Positions 51,765 to 61,168 of a stretch of 64,000 bases of DNA are shown one piece after another. The DNA is from a virus, in the IMG/VR virus record IMGVR_UViG_3300033571_024432, positions 1-64,000 of that record. One strand, 5' to 3'. Each line of letters opens with the position of its first letter. The stretch's first letter is position 1. The position numbers and the translations under genes are program-made. Below the pieces are notes generated by a model. It had not been told where the DNA came from. It was given only the letters and a program-made list of their open reading frames with translations, and made no database searches.

Positions 51765-52730
51765 ATGAGTTTAACAGAGAGTAATATTACATATAAGCCA
51801 TTTCAATATCCATGGGCAATGGAAATGGCTGAATCACATGAAAAGATTCATTGGGGAAGTTGGGAGGCAAAGTTACAGGAAGATGTTAATCAATGGAAAA
51901 GTGGTAAAATTTCACAATCTGAAAAAAATCATATTACACAAATTTTACGTCTTTTTACACAGTCTGATGTAGCAGTAGGCGGAAATTATTGTGATCTCTT
52001 TATACCTAAATTCAAGAATAACGAGATACGTTCTATGCTACTTTCTTTTGCAAACCGTGAAGGTACTCATCAACGTAGCTACGCCCTTCTAAATGATACG
52101 TTAGGTTTACCAGAAGAAGAGTATTCAGCTTTTTTATCATATCATCAATTAAAAGAAAAAATTGAATTTATGCAAAAAGCTGATGTTTCAACCAAAAAAG
52201 GCCTTGCATGTGCCTTGGCCCAATCAGCATGTAATGAAGGCATGTCACTTTTTAGCGCTTTTGTTATGTTATTAAATTATCAAAGATTTGGTAAGATGAA
52301 AGGTATGTGTGAGATTGTTGAATGGTCAATTAGAGACGAAACAATGCATGTGCAAGGTATGACGCAGCTATTTAGAGAATACGTAAAGGAAAATCCTAGA
52401 ATTGTAAATGATGAATTAAAGTCAGAAATTTATCGTATGTTTACAAATGCTGTTGATTTAGAAGATAAAGTGATTGATTTAGCTTATGATATGGGTGGGA
52501 CAGAAGGATTAACTTCTGATGAAGTGAAGGAATATATTAGGTATATTGCAGATAGAAGATTAATTCAATTAGGATTAAAACCTATTTTTAATATTAAAAC
52601 AAATCCATTATCTTGGTTGGACTGGATTATTAATGGAGATAGTTTTAAAAACTTTTTTGAGGGAGTTGTAACTGATTATAATGCTGATGGTATGTCTGGA
52701 AATACTTGGGGTTGGGATTTAATTAATTAA
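51765..52730 (+). CDS. nrdB: Ribonucleotide reductase small subunit (class Ia)
   Basis: A 321-residue protein with the full di-iron and radical set: D68, E99 and H102 in NREGTHQRSY, tyrosyl radical Y106, E158 in NEGMSLFSAF, and E192 and H195 in IRDETMH. Spacings (D-E 31, E-E 34) equal those of E. coli NrdB. It forms the radical-generating partner of the trans-spliced NrdA. It is placed two genes after nrdA's second half. GTAAGAGAAT precedes the start. Confidence 0.95.
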   Translation: MSLTESNITYKPFQYPWAMEMAESHEKIHWGSWEAKLQEDVNQWKSGKISQSEKNHITQILRLFTQSDVAVGGNYCDLFIPKFKNNEIRSMLLSFANREGTHQRSYALLNDTLGLPEEEYSAFLSYHQLKEKIEFMQKADVSTKKGLACALAQSACNEGMSLFSAFVMLLNYQRFGKMKGMCEIVEWSIRDETMHVQGMTQLFREYVKENPRIVNDELKSEIYRMFTNAVDLEDKVIDLAYDMGGTEGLTSDEVKEYIRYIADRRLIQLGLKPIFNIKTNPLSWLDWIINGDSFKNFFEGVVTDYNADGMSGNTWGWDLIN

Positions 52731-52777
52731 TAAAATATAAAAAAAATAAATATATATAATAAAAAACAGGTATTTTT

Positions 52778-54418
52778 ATGATATTAAATGAAAAAAAATT
52801 AAATGAAATAATAAAAAAAGTTTTAAAGGAATCTAGATTTATTTTTGGTGATTATAAAGACGATCAAGGAAATTCTACAGATTTAAAAGCTGTTAATATA
52901 TCAAAAAAGTTGGGGAAACAATCAAACCCGCATGAAAGATGGACAAATCAGGATGAAAGAGAACAAATAATTGATGAAGTATATTCATTGGCAGGTCCAG
53001 ATGTATTTATTTCTTTTGTTGATCCATTTGAAAAAGGTGCAGATGGTTATTTAGCATCGCCTGCATTTAGTTTAAACCCGAATGCTACTTTTAATACACC
53101 TCATGGTATATATGCTTATCCTTTTGATAAAAACGATGCACAAAGATTTATAGAGACAGGTTCACCTACACCTTCTCCATTTGCTACAGGACGTAAATAT
53201 TTTCATTTAATGAGAATTGATTTAGCAAATCCAAATATAATTGTTTTTAATAAAGATGGAACATGTAATAGAAATATTAGTAATCAAGAATACGAGGCAA
53301 ATATCGACGAAATGATTAGAATGCATTATTTGTTTTTTAAAGATGAAATAATGAATTGTGTAATGAAATATGATCGTGAATATTGGCCACGTGGTGTTAA
53401 TAAGCAAACAGATAAAAATAAAAATGTTAAAATTGTTATTGATGAATATTATTTTAAAGATTCTAAAAAAGAAGAATTACAGAAATTTTTGAATAGTTTA
53501 AGATCTTCAACTAGAAGCATGTATATTGATAATAATTATTATAGACTTTATAAAGCAGCATACCATTTATCAAAAAATAAATATATGGGTGATTCATCAT
53601 CAGATGTAAATATTGATGCCAACTTAAATGTTAAATTTTCAAAAACAAGAGAGGTAAATTCTGAATTTTTTACATTGTTATTGAATAGGATTGGTATAAA
53701 GTGTGTTATCGATAAAGGAACAGGGGCAATACACCCAAATGAGCCAAGTCAAGTACATATTTTAACATTAGCAGATGATTCTTCTTATTATGAATATCTA
53801 GGTACATATCATAATAATTTAACAGCATCAGATGAATTGTTTTATTATTTCTTAAAAAATAATTTATCTGTTAATAAAAAATTTATTGCAATTGATAAAG
53901 ATAAAAAAATATTTGTTTGTGATATTACAAATGCTGAGGCAAAATTGGTAACATCAGTAGAACAATATATGGTTGAACACCCTGAGGATTTTGGACATCA
54001 TAAAATTAATAATGATGTTGATGTTGATGTTGATGTTGAAAATGAATATTCTAATGATCCTGATGTTATTCCATTAATAGATGAATGGGATGATGAAGAT
54101 TATGAAGATTATATTGAAACTTTCGGAATAAAGCCTACAAGAATGACAAAAAATCTAGAAAAAAAGTTCAAAAAAGAAAATTATCAAGAATTATATACAT
54201 TTTTTACTACAGAATTAGGATATCCACCAATTTTTATACCAGTCGATTGGAAAGAAATATCAAGCAAATTAAAAGTACCTTTATTGGTTTCTTTTGAGAA
54301 AAAAGTTAAAATATCTGCAATTTCAGGGTTAACATTTTTATTGAAAAAAATAGCTAAAAAATATTTTGGATATGAAAAAGTTTCGAACTCTTCTGATTCA
54401 AATGATGATGATTTTTAA
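52778..54418 (+). CDS. Leader-type protein of unknown family (possible ADP-ribosyltransferase-like)
   Basis: A 546-residue protein. Leader MILNEKKLNEIIKKVLKE before S19, followed by RFIFGDY, shared with the next gene. Core: GPDVFISFVDPFEKG, FSLNPNATFNTPHGIYAYPF, FHLMRIDLANPNIIVF, YRLYKAAYHLS and IKCVIDKGTGAIHPNEPSQV. The TP-GIYAYP and later EPxQ motifs recall ADP-ribosyltransferase folds, and T4 Alt is a packaged ADP-ribosyltransferase, but this is an analogy, not a proven homology. A (GATGTT)4 repeat gives a DVDVDVDV stretch. Paralogue next door and a fragment at window start. Confidence 0.55.
   Translation: MILNEKKLNEIIKKVLKESRFIFGDYKDDQGNSTDLKAVNISKKLGKQSNPHERWTNQDEREQIIDEVYSLAGPDVFISFVDPFEKGADGYLASPAFSLNPNATFNTPHGIYAYPFDKNDAQRFIETGSPTPSPFATGRKYFHLMRIDLANPNIIVFNKDGTCNRNISNQEYEANIDEMIRMHYLFFKDEIMNCVMKYDREYWPRGVNKQTDKNKNVKIVIDEYYFKDSKKEELQKFLNSLRSSTRSMYIDNNYYRLYKAAYHLSKNKYMGDSSSDVNIDANLNVKFSKTREVNSEFFTLLLNRIGIKCVIDKGTGAIHPNEPSQVHILTLADDSSYYEYLGTYHNNLTASDELFYYFLKNNLSVNKKFIAIDKDKKIFVCDITNAEAKLVTSVEQYMVEHPEDFGHHKINNDVDVDVDVENEYSNDPDVIPLIDEWDDEDYEDYIETFGIKPTRMTKNLEKKFKKENYQELYTFFTTELGYPPIFIPVDWKEISSKLKVPLLVSFEKKVKISAISGLTFLLKKIAKKYFGYEKVSNSSDSNDDDF
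54014..54037 (+). repeat. (GATGTT)4 microsatellite within coding sequence
   Basis: Four perfect tandem copies of GATGTT encode alternating Asp and Val. The unit length is a multiple of three, so copy-number change would keep the frame. Confidence 0.9.
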
Positions 54419-54461
54419 TTTTATTTAATATATATATATTAAAAAAAGTATATATTAAATT

Positions 54462-56294
54462 ATGATATTAACTAGAAACAAATTAAATAAAATAATAAAA
54501 AATAATTTAAAAGAAACCAGATTTATTTTCGGTGATTATGAAGAAGAAGATGTTGATTCTAATGATAAAAATTTAAAAAAATCAACAGGATTATCAGCAA
54601 AAAATATGTCTAAAAATATAGGTTCAAAATTAAATTTCATGAAATTTAATTCTAATGAAGAATCTAAAGAATTTATAAAAAATATCGCAGGACCTGATAC
54701 TTTTATTTCTTTTATAGACCCTTATGAAAAAGAAGACGCTGATTCTGATGATTCTGAATCTGCGATGAAGGTTCCGTCATTTAGTTTAAATCCAAATGCT
54801 ACTTTTAATACACCTCATGGTATATATGCTTATCCTTTTGATACTAAACACTGTGAAAAATTTATTATAACAGGACAACCTACAAATGCTGAATTTGCTA
54901 TTGCAAGACCTTATTTTCATTTAATTAGAATTGATTTAAATCACCCAAATGTAATTAGTTTTAATGCAGATGGTAGTAGTAATAAAAGTATAAATAGAAA
55001 TAAATATTTAAAAGAACTTAATGAACTTATAAGAGTTCATTGTAAATATTATAATAAAGATGAAAATGAAAAAGAAAATATTTCAGAATCAATTAATGAA
55101 AGGCTTAAAGAATCAATACATTTTCAATTAAGAGATCTAGGGATGAGTAATGATGAAAAATTTGACAAATTAAAAGAAAAATTTTTAAATAATCATTATT
55201 ATAAATTATATAAAGCAGCTTTTTATTTATGCTTTGAAAATGTTTTAAGAAAGTCATATGGATCTGAAGAAAAAAATTCAGAACTATATGCATTATTATT
55301 AAATGTAATTGGTATGAAATGTATTGTTGATAATAATACAGGTACAATACACGAAAATGAACCAACGCAAATGCACATTTTGACATTTGGCGAAAATGAT
55401 TCTTTTTATGAATACGTAGGTACATTTAAAAATAATATAAAAGCAAATGAAAAAGAATTATCAGATTATATTTCAAATTTAAAGTATACAGATATTGTAA
55501 AATTTTATTCAAAATTAGACGGTAGCAAATGTTTTGATAAAAATCTAATTGATACTATTTTTAATTTATATAAAAATGATGATGATATAATGTCATTGTT
55601 TGTAAAATTAATTTATGAAAAATTAATGACATTTTGTTTCGATACAGAAGAAAGAATAGATATTATTAATAAAATAATATCACAAGACTTTGTTAATTGG
55701 TTAGAAACTTCTGTAGTAAGTGCTAGTGGTATGAAAAATATAAAAAAATGGTTAGGTATAAACGAAGAAAATATATCAAACAAGTATACTTCTTTAAAAG
55801 ACTGGATATCATTATTTAAAGAAAAAAGTAAAAGTCAAATTACATTTTTATTACACGAACATGTATTAAACAAATTTGATGGTCTAGAAATATTAATAGC
55901 AGCAAGAAATATAGATTTAAAAACATTTTGTTTATTATATGAAATAATAATGTATGAACATGAATTTAATAAAAAAATAACCGAACAAGATAATGCAACA
56001 AAAACTTTCCTGCTTAATACATTAAGTAATATTGATATAGATATATTTAAAAATATAATTAAAGCAACAGATATCGATTTATTTAAAGAACAAAATACTA
56101 TAGAAATGTTTATAAATAAAAACATTAATGATCTAAAAAGAATTGATATATTTTTTAATTATATTTCAAATTCTTTACCTCATATGGAAGATAAAATTAA
56201 GCAATATATAAAAAATAAAGTTAAAAATAAAAATGAATCATTAAAAAAATTAAAAGCGTTAATTAGATATGAATTAAAAAATATATTACATTAA
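54462..56294 (+). CDS. Leader-type protein, paralogue of the 52778 gene with long C-terminal extension
   Basis: A 610-residue protein. Leader MILTRNKLNKIIKNNLKE before T19, then RFIFGDYEEED. It shares with its neighbour GPDTFISFIDPYEK, SLNPNATFNTPHGIYAYPF, PYFHLIRIDLNHPNVISF and CIVDNNTGTIHENEPTQMHI. The last 250 or so residues are a separate helical region not present in the neighbour. Function unknown, possibly an ADP-ribosyltransferase-like effector. It ends in a shared TTAA stop with the convergent gene on the other strand (4-base overlap). Confidence 0.55.
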   Translation: MILTRNKLNKIIKNNLKETRFIFGDYEEEDVDSNDKNLKKSTGLSAKNMSKNIGSKLNFMKFNSNEESKEFIKNIAGPDTFISFIDPYEKEDADSDDSESAMKVPSFSLNPNATFNTPHGIYAYPFDTKHCEKFIITGQPTNAEFAIARPYFHLIRIDLNHPNVISFNADGSSNKSINRNKYLKELNELIRVHCKYYNKDENEKENISESINERLKESIHFQLRDLGMSNDEKFDKLKEKFLNNHYYKLYKAAFYLCFENVLRKSYGSEEKNSELYALLLNVIGMKCIVDNNTGTIHENEPTQMHILTFGENDSFYEYVGTFKNNIKANEKELSDYISNLKYTDIVKFYSKLDGSKCFDKNLIDTIFNLYKNDDDIMSLFVKLIYEKLMTFCFDTEERIDIINKIISQDFVNWLETSVVSASGMKNIKKWLGINEENISNKYTSLKDWISLFKEKSKSQITFLLHEHVLNKFDGLEILIAARNIDLKTFCLLYEIIMYEHEFNKKITEQDNATKTFLLNTLSNIDIDIFKNIIKATDIDLFKEQNTIEMFINKNINDLKRIDIFFNYISNSLPHMEDKIKQYIKNKVKNKNESLKKLKALIRYELKNILH

Positions 56295-57760
56295 TTATTC
56301 TTTGATTCATTAAATTTTTCTAAGTAATATTGATATATTTCGTTTGTAATATTTTCAGTTGATTCTTTTTCTAAATCAATATTTCTTTCATTAACTATTT
56401 TTTTAAAATTTTTTAATAAAGAAATAGAAGGTTTAGACTTTTTACTATTGTCTAGTTTTAAAAATTTCCTAAAATCATACATTTTATTATTTGAGTTTGA
56501 TATATTTTTTAAAAATGTTATATCATTATTAATTTTTACTATTTTTTTTCTATCATTCATTAGTGGTAATTTATTCTTTCTACAAAAACTTTCCAAGTTT
56601 TGTAGAAAATATATAAAAACATCAATAATTTGATCTGTAATTTCAGTAGGATCTGTTCCACCATGAGCTTTTTTTAATTTTTCAATAAATGATTGATAAT
56701 TATTAATAATATTATCAACTTCTGGAATATCGCCAGATTGATAATCAAAAACGTATAATTTTCTACTTTCAATCCAATTTGAATTTGGTACAATTAAATG
56801 TTTATTAAAATATGCATCTGCAATTGACCAAGCGATAAAAGATCCTATAAATTTTAATACAGGAATGAAAAGCACCTCATTTAATTTATTTGTTTTTTTA
56901 TAAGATTTGACATATGATTCGGTATATGGAATAAAACCCTTTACTTTATTTGGAAGCACTTCCTCGGCAACGTCAATAGGTTTAAAAGCATCTTTAACTT
57001 TATTTTTAATAAAAGATCCTATTTTTTTAGTTTGATTTTTAGCTACACCTGGTGATACTAGACTTGTTACGGCTGTAAATCCATCTCCTTCATCACCTTC
57101 AAAATAATCTATCCAATCTTCATCGCCTGTATAATAAGATTTTTGTTTAGAAATATATAAACTACTTCCTTCTTCATTAATAACATCAGAAATTGCATGA
57201 CGTATATATTCAGATTCTGAATTATCTAACATTATACATATTTTCTTTTTATTTCCATTTAATAATATTTTAAATTTAGATGTTAGAATTAATTCATTAT
57301 ATTCTTTTTGTTTATTATTATCAATTTTATCGCCATTTGATATAGATTTAAAAAATTTAGTATATTTTTGATAATTATCTATAGGTATTTGTTTCCATTC
57401 AGTAAAATATTTTTTTAAATTTTCATCATCTTGAGACAATTTTTCAAAACCAGATAACTTAGCAATACTTTTATTAATTTCTTTTTTAATATTTGTGTTA
57501 AAAAAAGGTAAATTATCTGTAAGAGATTTTTTTTGATTATATAATTTTTGTACAGAACTCATAATTTGATTATTTGTAATAATCTTATAACATTTTTCAT
57601 AAAATAAATTTAGTACGTCGTCTCCTATAGTTGAATCATCTTCTTGTCCTTCTTTCTCGTCATATGAATCTTCTAAATTATTTTGATTAAGCTCTTTTAA
57701 AATTTTTTCTATAATTATTTTTTTTATTTGACTTTCATTAATAATTTTTATATCACTCAT
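56291..57760 (-). CDS. Leader-type unknown protein, minus strand
   Basis: A 489-residue protein. The first 23 residues (IINESQIKKIIIEKILKE is the central part) form a leader like that of the other family members, although the residue after LKE is Leu, a poorer cleavage site. A short acidic region (DEKEGQEDDSTIGDD) follows. The middle has a hydrophobic segment (VLFIPVLKFIGSFIAWSIAD). No known domain recognised. It converges on the preceding plus-strand gene and has a TATAAATA box upstream on the minus strand. Confidence 0.6.
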   Translation of the reverse strand: MSDIKIINESQIKKIIIEKILKELNQNNLEDSYDEKEGQEDDSTIGDDVLNLFYEKCYKIITNNQIMSSVQKLYNQKKSLTDNLPFFNTNIKKEINKSIAKLSGFEKLSQDDENLKKYFTEWKQIPIDNYQKYTKFFKSISNGDKIDNNKQKEYNELILTSKFKILLNGNKKKICIMLDNSESEYIRHAISDVINEEGSSLYISKQKSYYTGDEDWIDYFEGDEGDGFTAVTSLVSPGVAKNQTKKIGSFIKNKVKDAFKPIDVAEEVLPNKVKGFIPYTESYVKSYKKTNKLNEVLFIPVLKFIGSFIAWSIADAYFNKHLIVPNSNWIESRKLYVFDYQSGDIPEVDNIINNYQSFIEKLKKAHGGTDPTEITDQIIDVFIYFLQNLESFCRKNKLPLMNDRKKIVKINNDITFLKNISNSNNKMYDFRKFLKLDNSKKSKPSISLLKNFKKIVNERNIDLEKESTENITNEIYQYYLEKFNESKNN

Positions 57761-57809
57761 AAAACTTATATCCTATTTTTATATAAAATAAATATATTAT
57801 ACTTTTTTT

Positions 57810-57817
57810 TATTTATA
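57810..57817 (-). promoter_or_regulatory. Minus-strand late promoter box (TATAAATA)
   Basis: TATTTATA on the plus strand reads TATAAATA on the minus strand, 50 bases upstream of the start at 57760. The rest of this 115-base spacer is AT-rich with no other clear signal. Confidence 0.4.
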
Positions 57818-57875
57818 AATTAAAATTGATTAATTTTCATTCTTAATCATAACAATAATTTTATTGAATTTATTT

Positions 57876-59282
57876 TTATTTTGATTGATTTAACTGTATA
57901 GTCTTTGTGTTTGGTTTATTTGAATTTGTTTGAAGTTGATTATTAGATGTTTTTTTAGCAGCTCTGTCTTTGAACATTTTTTCTAATGAAATATTGGCAG
58001 CGTCTTCTAACTCTGTTATTTTGCTTAATGCATCACTTACATTAATATTTGATTTAAGTACTTTATTTAAACCTTTTTCTTTTGCTTCTTGTAGGGATTT
58101 GTCTGTCCATTCTTTATCACTGTCAGCAATGCAATATAGGTATCTAAATAATGTTCTTGATATGACAATATATTGTGATACTTTAAACATTTGATTGCCA
58201 TAAAAAGCAGCTAAATATTTTCCTAAATTATTAACATTTTTTAACTTATCTATAGTGGGTTGAAGTTTATCACTATTTTTATCGTTATTATACAAACCCA
58301 CAAGTATTTCGTTTTGCGGATTTGTTAAATAATCAGTAATTTTTGAAATTAAATCTTTATTTTCTGTAATTGGACCAAATTTTTTAATTCCTTTTTTAGC
58401 CAAAATTTGTTCAAATTTTTTAGTAGATTTAGAAGTGTCTTGTAAAGCATTCATTAATTGTGGATTTAACAAAATTTTTGCCAATTCAAAATAACCGCCA
58501 TTAAGTTGAGGGATTCTAAATAATACTGGCAATTCATTACTTTCAACTGTTACGTTATTTTGATTTTGATTTTGTGTTTGAGGATTATTATTAGCAATAT
58601 AATCTTTATTATTATTAACATATTCATCATCTAAATATTTGAATACAGCACTTACGTCAATTAATTTTTTGTAAAGGTCAGATTCAGTAAATATAATTAT
58701 TGCCTTAGCATCAAAAAAGTTTTTTTTCTCTGCACCGAATAACGTGACGGAATCATACTCAGTATAATAATTAACAAGATCAGAATCATATGTATATCCT
58801 TCAAATTGAGCAAATTTCTTTTGAAGTTCATCATATATATTATTATTTGACTTTTTAATCATTATTATTTTGTGCCTACCACCGTCAAAATGACTTGATT
58901 GAAGTTCGCTTGTTTTTAATATTAAAGTAGGATCAGCATCAAAAAGATTGCTTTTTGCATCTCCTTTAATTATATTATCACGATAAGATAAATTTTTGTT
59001 TGCAATATCATCATCCACTTTTAAGTAATTTTCAATTACTCCTGCAATTTCTTTATTCAAATAAACTGATTTGTCTGTATTACTTGAATTTAAGAATTCG
59101 TTTAATTGATTGTCTGTGCTATCTTGTTGTTGATCAGCGACTGAAGTCGCTGTGTCATCTTGCTCTTCCCCAACAACGTCATCAACTTCTTCCTCTTCTT
59201 TTAATAATTTTTTTTTATAATTTTCTATAAGCTTTGTTTTTATAATTTTTCTTATAACTGATTCGTTAATTCTTTTTAACAT
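57876..59282 (-). CDS. Leader-type unknown protein with acidic linker, minus strand
   Basis: A 468-residue protein. Leader MLKRINESVIRKIIKTKLIE, then NYKKKLLKEEEEVDDVVGEE and a low-complexity Asp/Gln segment. The middle has a regular domain (IIMIKKSNNNIYDELQKKFA, DAKAIIIFTESDLYKKLIDV) and the C-terminus is helical and Gln/Asn-rich. It resembles the neighbouring minus-strand gene in its plan. Function not recognised. It is divergent from the plus-strand gene at 59387. Confidence 0.6.
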   Translation of the reverse strand: MLKRINESVIRKIIKTKLIENYKKKLLKEEEEVDDVVGEEQDDTATSVADQQQDSTDNQLNEFLNSSNTDKSVYLNKEIAGVIENYLKVDDDIANKNLSYRDNIIKGDAKSNLFDADPTLILKTSELQSSHFDGGRHKIIMIKKSNNNIYDELQKKFAQFEGYTYDSDLVNYYTEYDSVTLFGAEKKNFFDAKAIIIFTESDLYKKLIDVSAVFKYLDDEYVNNNKDYIANNNPQTQNQNQNNVTVESNELPVLFRIPQLNGGYFELAKILLNPQLMNALQDTSKSTKKFEQILAKKGIKKFGPITENKDLISKITDYLTNPQNEILVGLYNNDKNSDKLQPTIDKLKNVNNLGKYLAAFYGNQMFKVSQYIVISRTLFRYLYCIADSDKEWTDKSLQEAKEKGLNKVLKSNINVSDALSKITELEDAANISLEKMFKDRAAKKTSNNQLQTNSNKPNTKTIQLNQSK

Positions 59283-59311
59283 AAAAATCCTTTAAATTGT
59301 TTTAATAATAA

Positions 59312-59354
59312 ATATATCTATGATTTAAATTTAGTTTATATAAAATAGATATAT
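59312..59354. promoter_or_regulatory. Inverted repeat in divergent intergenic region
   Basis: ATATATCTAT (59312-59321) is complementary to ATAGATATAT (59345-59354), in the 104-base gap between divergent genes starting at 59282 (minus) and 59387 (plus). It could be an operator or shared promoter element. It is AT-rich, so chance is possible. Confidence 0.35.
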
Positions 59355-59386
59355 ATTAATATTAAGAAGTATTTATGTGAGATGAT

Positions 59387-59836
59387 ATGATATATGTTAG
59401 AGTTGAAGATTTGTATTCTTTGATAAGAGAGAGTATATATGAAAATATGAATGTTGATCAGGAGTATTTGACTGAGACTGTATCTATGTGGTTGGATGAT
59501 GAGACTGATCATAAGATTGATGATACAGCTGAAAAGCATAATATGCCTCCTGGATCTTTAGCATCAATTTATCGAAAAGCATTGGCTAGATGGTTTAAAG
59601 TAAATAGATATGGAGATGGTAAAGATCAGCATTTACATGCGTTGAAAGATGTGCAAAATTTTATATATAATAAAGATGAGTTTAGATCAAAACATCCTGT
59701 TGAGTGGAATCGTGTGAAAAAGTTTAGGAAGAAGAAGATATCTGATGATTTTGCACACAATATTGAGATGCGAAAGAAGCGATTGCAGAGATTGAAGATG
59801 AAAAAAATGCGTCAGCGTATGTTAGATAATTCATAG
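59387..59836 (+). CDS. Leader-type protein with DUF5824-like segment and basic tail
   Basis: A 149-residue protein. Leader MIYVRVEDLYSLIRE before S16. The middle (EKHNMPPGSLASIYRKALAR, then HLHALKDVQNFI) resembles small phage domains with a P-x-x-L-x-x-V/I-Y-x-R/K-G/A pattern (DUF5824-like, low certainty). The last 50 residues are very basic (KKFRKKKIS, MRKKRLQRLKMKKMRQRM), so it probably binds nucleic acid. A packaged DNA-binding protein is a reasonable inference. Codon use is more G-rich than the neighbours. Confidence 0.55.
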   Translation: MIYVRVEDLYSLIRESIYENMNVDQEYLTETVSMWLDDETDHKIDDTAEKHNMPPGSLASIYRKALARWFKVNRYGDGKDQHLHALKDVQNFIYNKDEFRSKHPVEWNRVKKFRKKKISDDFAHNIEMRKKRLQRLKMKKMRQRMLDNS

Positions 59837-59916
59837 AAAATATAAAATAGTAAAAGTATATTTTATTTATTATAATAGTATTATAAGTTTTATTTTATAG
59901 ATTTATTAGAAAGAAA

Positions 59917-60561
59917 ATGAATATGAATTGTATTTATAATGTTTCTCCTAATTTAAAAGTTGTTGAATTGAGACAAGATCCGTTGATGATAAATATTACA
60001 ACGATTGATGAAGAAACAGCAGCTGAATTTAGAGATGCCATGTCCATGGCACATAATTCAGGACAAGAAGTTATTCCTATTATTATTGATAGTTATGGTG
60101 GTAATGTTCATAGTTTGTTATCTATGGTTGATTGTATTGTTGAATCTAAGCGAAAAGTTGCTACGATTGTAATAGGTAAAGCATTAGGTTGTGCTTCTAT
60201 TTTGGCTGCTATGGGAAACAAAGGTTTACGTTTTGTATCTCCTAATGCATCATTAATGTTAAATAATGTAAGTAAAGAAAGTTGGGGTAAAACTGGTGAT
60301 TTTAAACCTGATAGTAGAGAAGTTGAAAGATTATATAAACTTGTATGTAAAATGCTTGACAAAAATTGTGATAAAGAAGAAGGATATTTTGAATCACTTA
60401 TCAAAGATAAAGGTGGTTGTGATTGGTATTTTGAAGCTTCTGATGCTGTTGATTATAACTTGATTGATCATATTAAACTGCCATGGATGGAAGTAAATAT
60501 ACAACCTGAATATCAATTTGATAATATTAAATATAAGGAGAATGTCAATGAAATTGATTAG
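59917..60561 (+). CDS. ClpP-like protein, apparently catalytically inactive
   Basis: A 214-residue protein with the ClpP/crotonase-like protease core: PIIIDSYGGNVHSLLSMVDC, VATIVIGKALGCASILAAMG, LRFVSPNASLMLNNVSKESW. Aligned with the next gene, the nucleophile position is Gly (G91) instead of Ser and the catalytic His position is Asn (N116). It therefore probably acts as a non-catalytic ring partner or adaptor. The next ClpP-like gene starts inside its end, and the two are likely translated together. The start at 59917 could instead be 59923. Confidence 0.75.
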   Translation: MNMNCIYNVSPNLKVVELRQDPLMINITTIDEETAAEFRDAMSMAHNSGQEVIPIIIDSYGGNVHSLLSMVDCIVESKRKVATIVIGKALGCASILAAMGNKGLRFVSPNASLMLNNVSKESWGKTGDFKPDSREVERLYKLVCKMLDKNCDKEEGYFESLIKDKGGCDWYFEASDAVDYNLIDHIKLPWMEVNIQPEYQFDNIKYKENVNEID

Positions 60562-61156
60562 AAATATTTCTAAAAAGATTAAAGAATTAGAGATGAGATT
60601 GGCGCCTGTTATAATTTGTGTTAATGATTTTACAGAAGAGAATGCAAATCAATTTATTAAAGAAATTGGATTAGCACATAACACTGGACAGCCTATTATT
60701 CCTGTTGTAATTGATAGTTATGGCGGTGATGTATATTCATTAGGTCGTATGATTGATGCTATTAAAAATGCAACTTTACCTGTTGCGACTATAGTTGAAG
60801 GAAAAGCAATGAGTTGTGGAGCTATTCTGATGACATATGGAACCAAAGGATATCGTTATTGTAATCAAGATGCAACAGTTATGATGCATGATATTAGTGC
60901 TTCATCTTATGGTAAAATTGAAGAAATACGTAGTTCATTACAAGAAGTTGATAGATTACAAAGTAAAATTTTAGCAGAAGTTGATAGAAATTGTTGTCAG
61001 GAAAAAGGTTATTTTAATAAAAATATTCATGATAAAGGTCGAGCAGATTGGTTTATTAATCCTGATGAAGCTCTTGCGATAGGTATGTGTGATAAATTAG
61101 GAAATCCTAATTTAAATATTGATTTTAAAGTTGACATTTCGTTTAAATTTGATTGA
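60548..61156 (+). CDS. ClpP-like serine protease (active-type)
   Basis: A 202-residue protein. ATG 60548 is preferred since AAGGAG (60535-60540) is 7 bases before it. Motifs: VVIDSYGGDVYSLGRMIDAI, EGKAMSCGAILMTYG with nucleophile S89, DATVMMHDISASSYG with H114, and ADWFINPDEALAIGMCD. Catalytic residues fit ClpP, while the ring contacts are diverged. In the same operon lies the inactive relative (14-base overlap). Phage ClpP-like enzymes may process virion proteins or modulate host proteolysis; no ClpX/A-like ATPase is seen here. Confidence 0.8.
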   Translation: MKLIRNISKKIKELEMRLAPVIICVNDFTEENANQFIKEIGLAHNTGQPIIPVVIDSYGGDVYSLGRMIDAIKNATLPVATIVEGKAMSCGAILMTYGTKGYRYCNQDATVMMHDISASSYGKIEEIRSSLQEVDRLQSKILAEVDRNCCQEKGYFNKNIHDKGRADWFINPDEALAIGMCDKLGNPNLNIDFKVDISFKFD

Positions 61157-61168
61157 AAGAAAAAAAAT

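Noticed and set aside
54014-54037. (GATGTT)4 as a CRISPR-like or regulatory repeat
   Set aside because: It is a simple in-frame microsatellite encoding Asp-Val repeats within a coding region.
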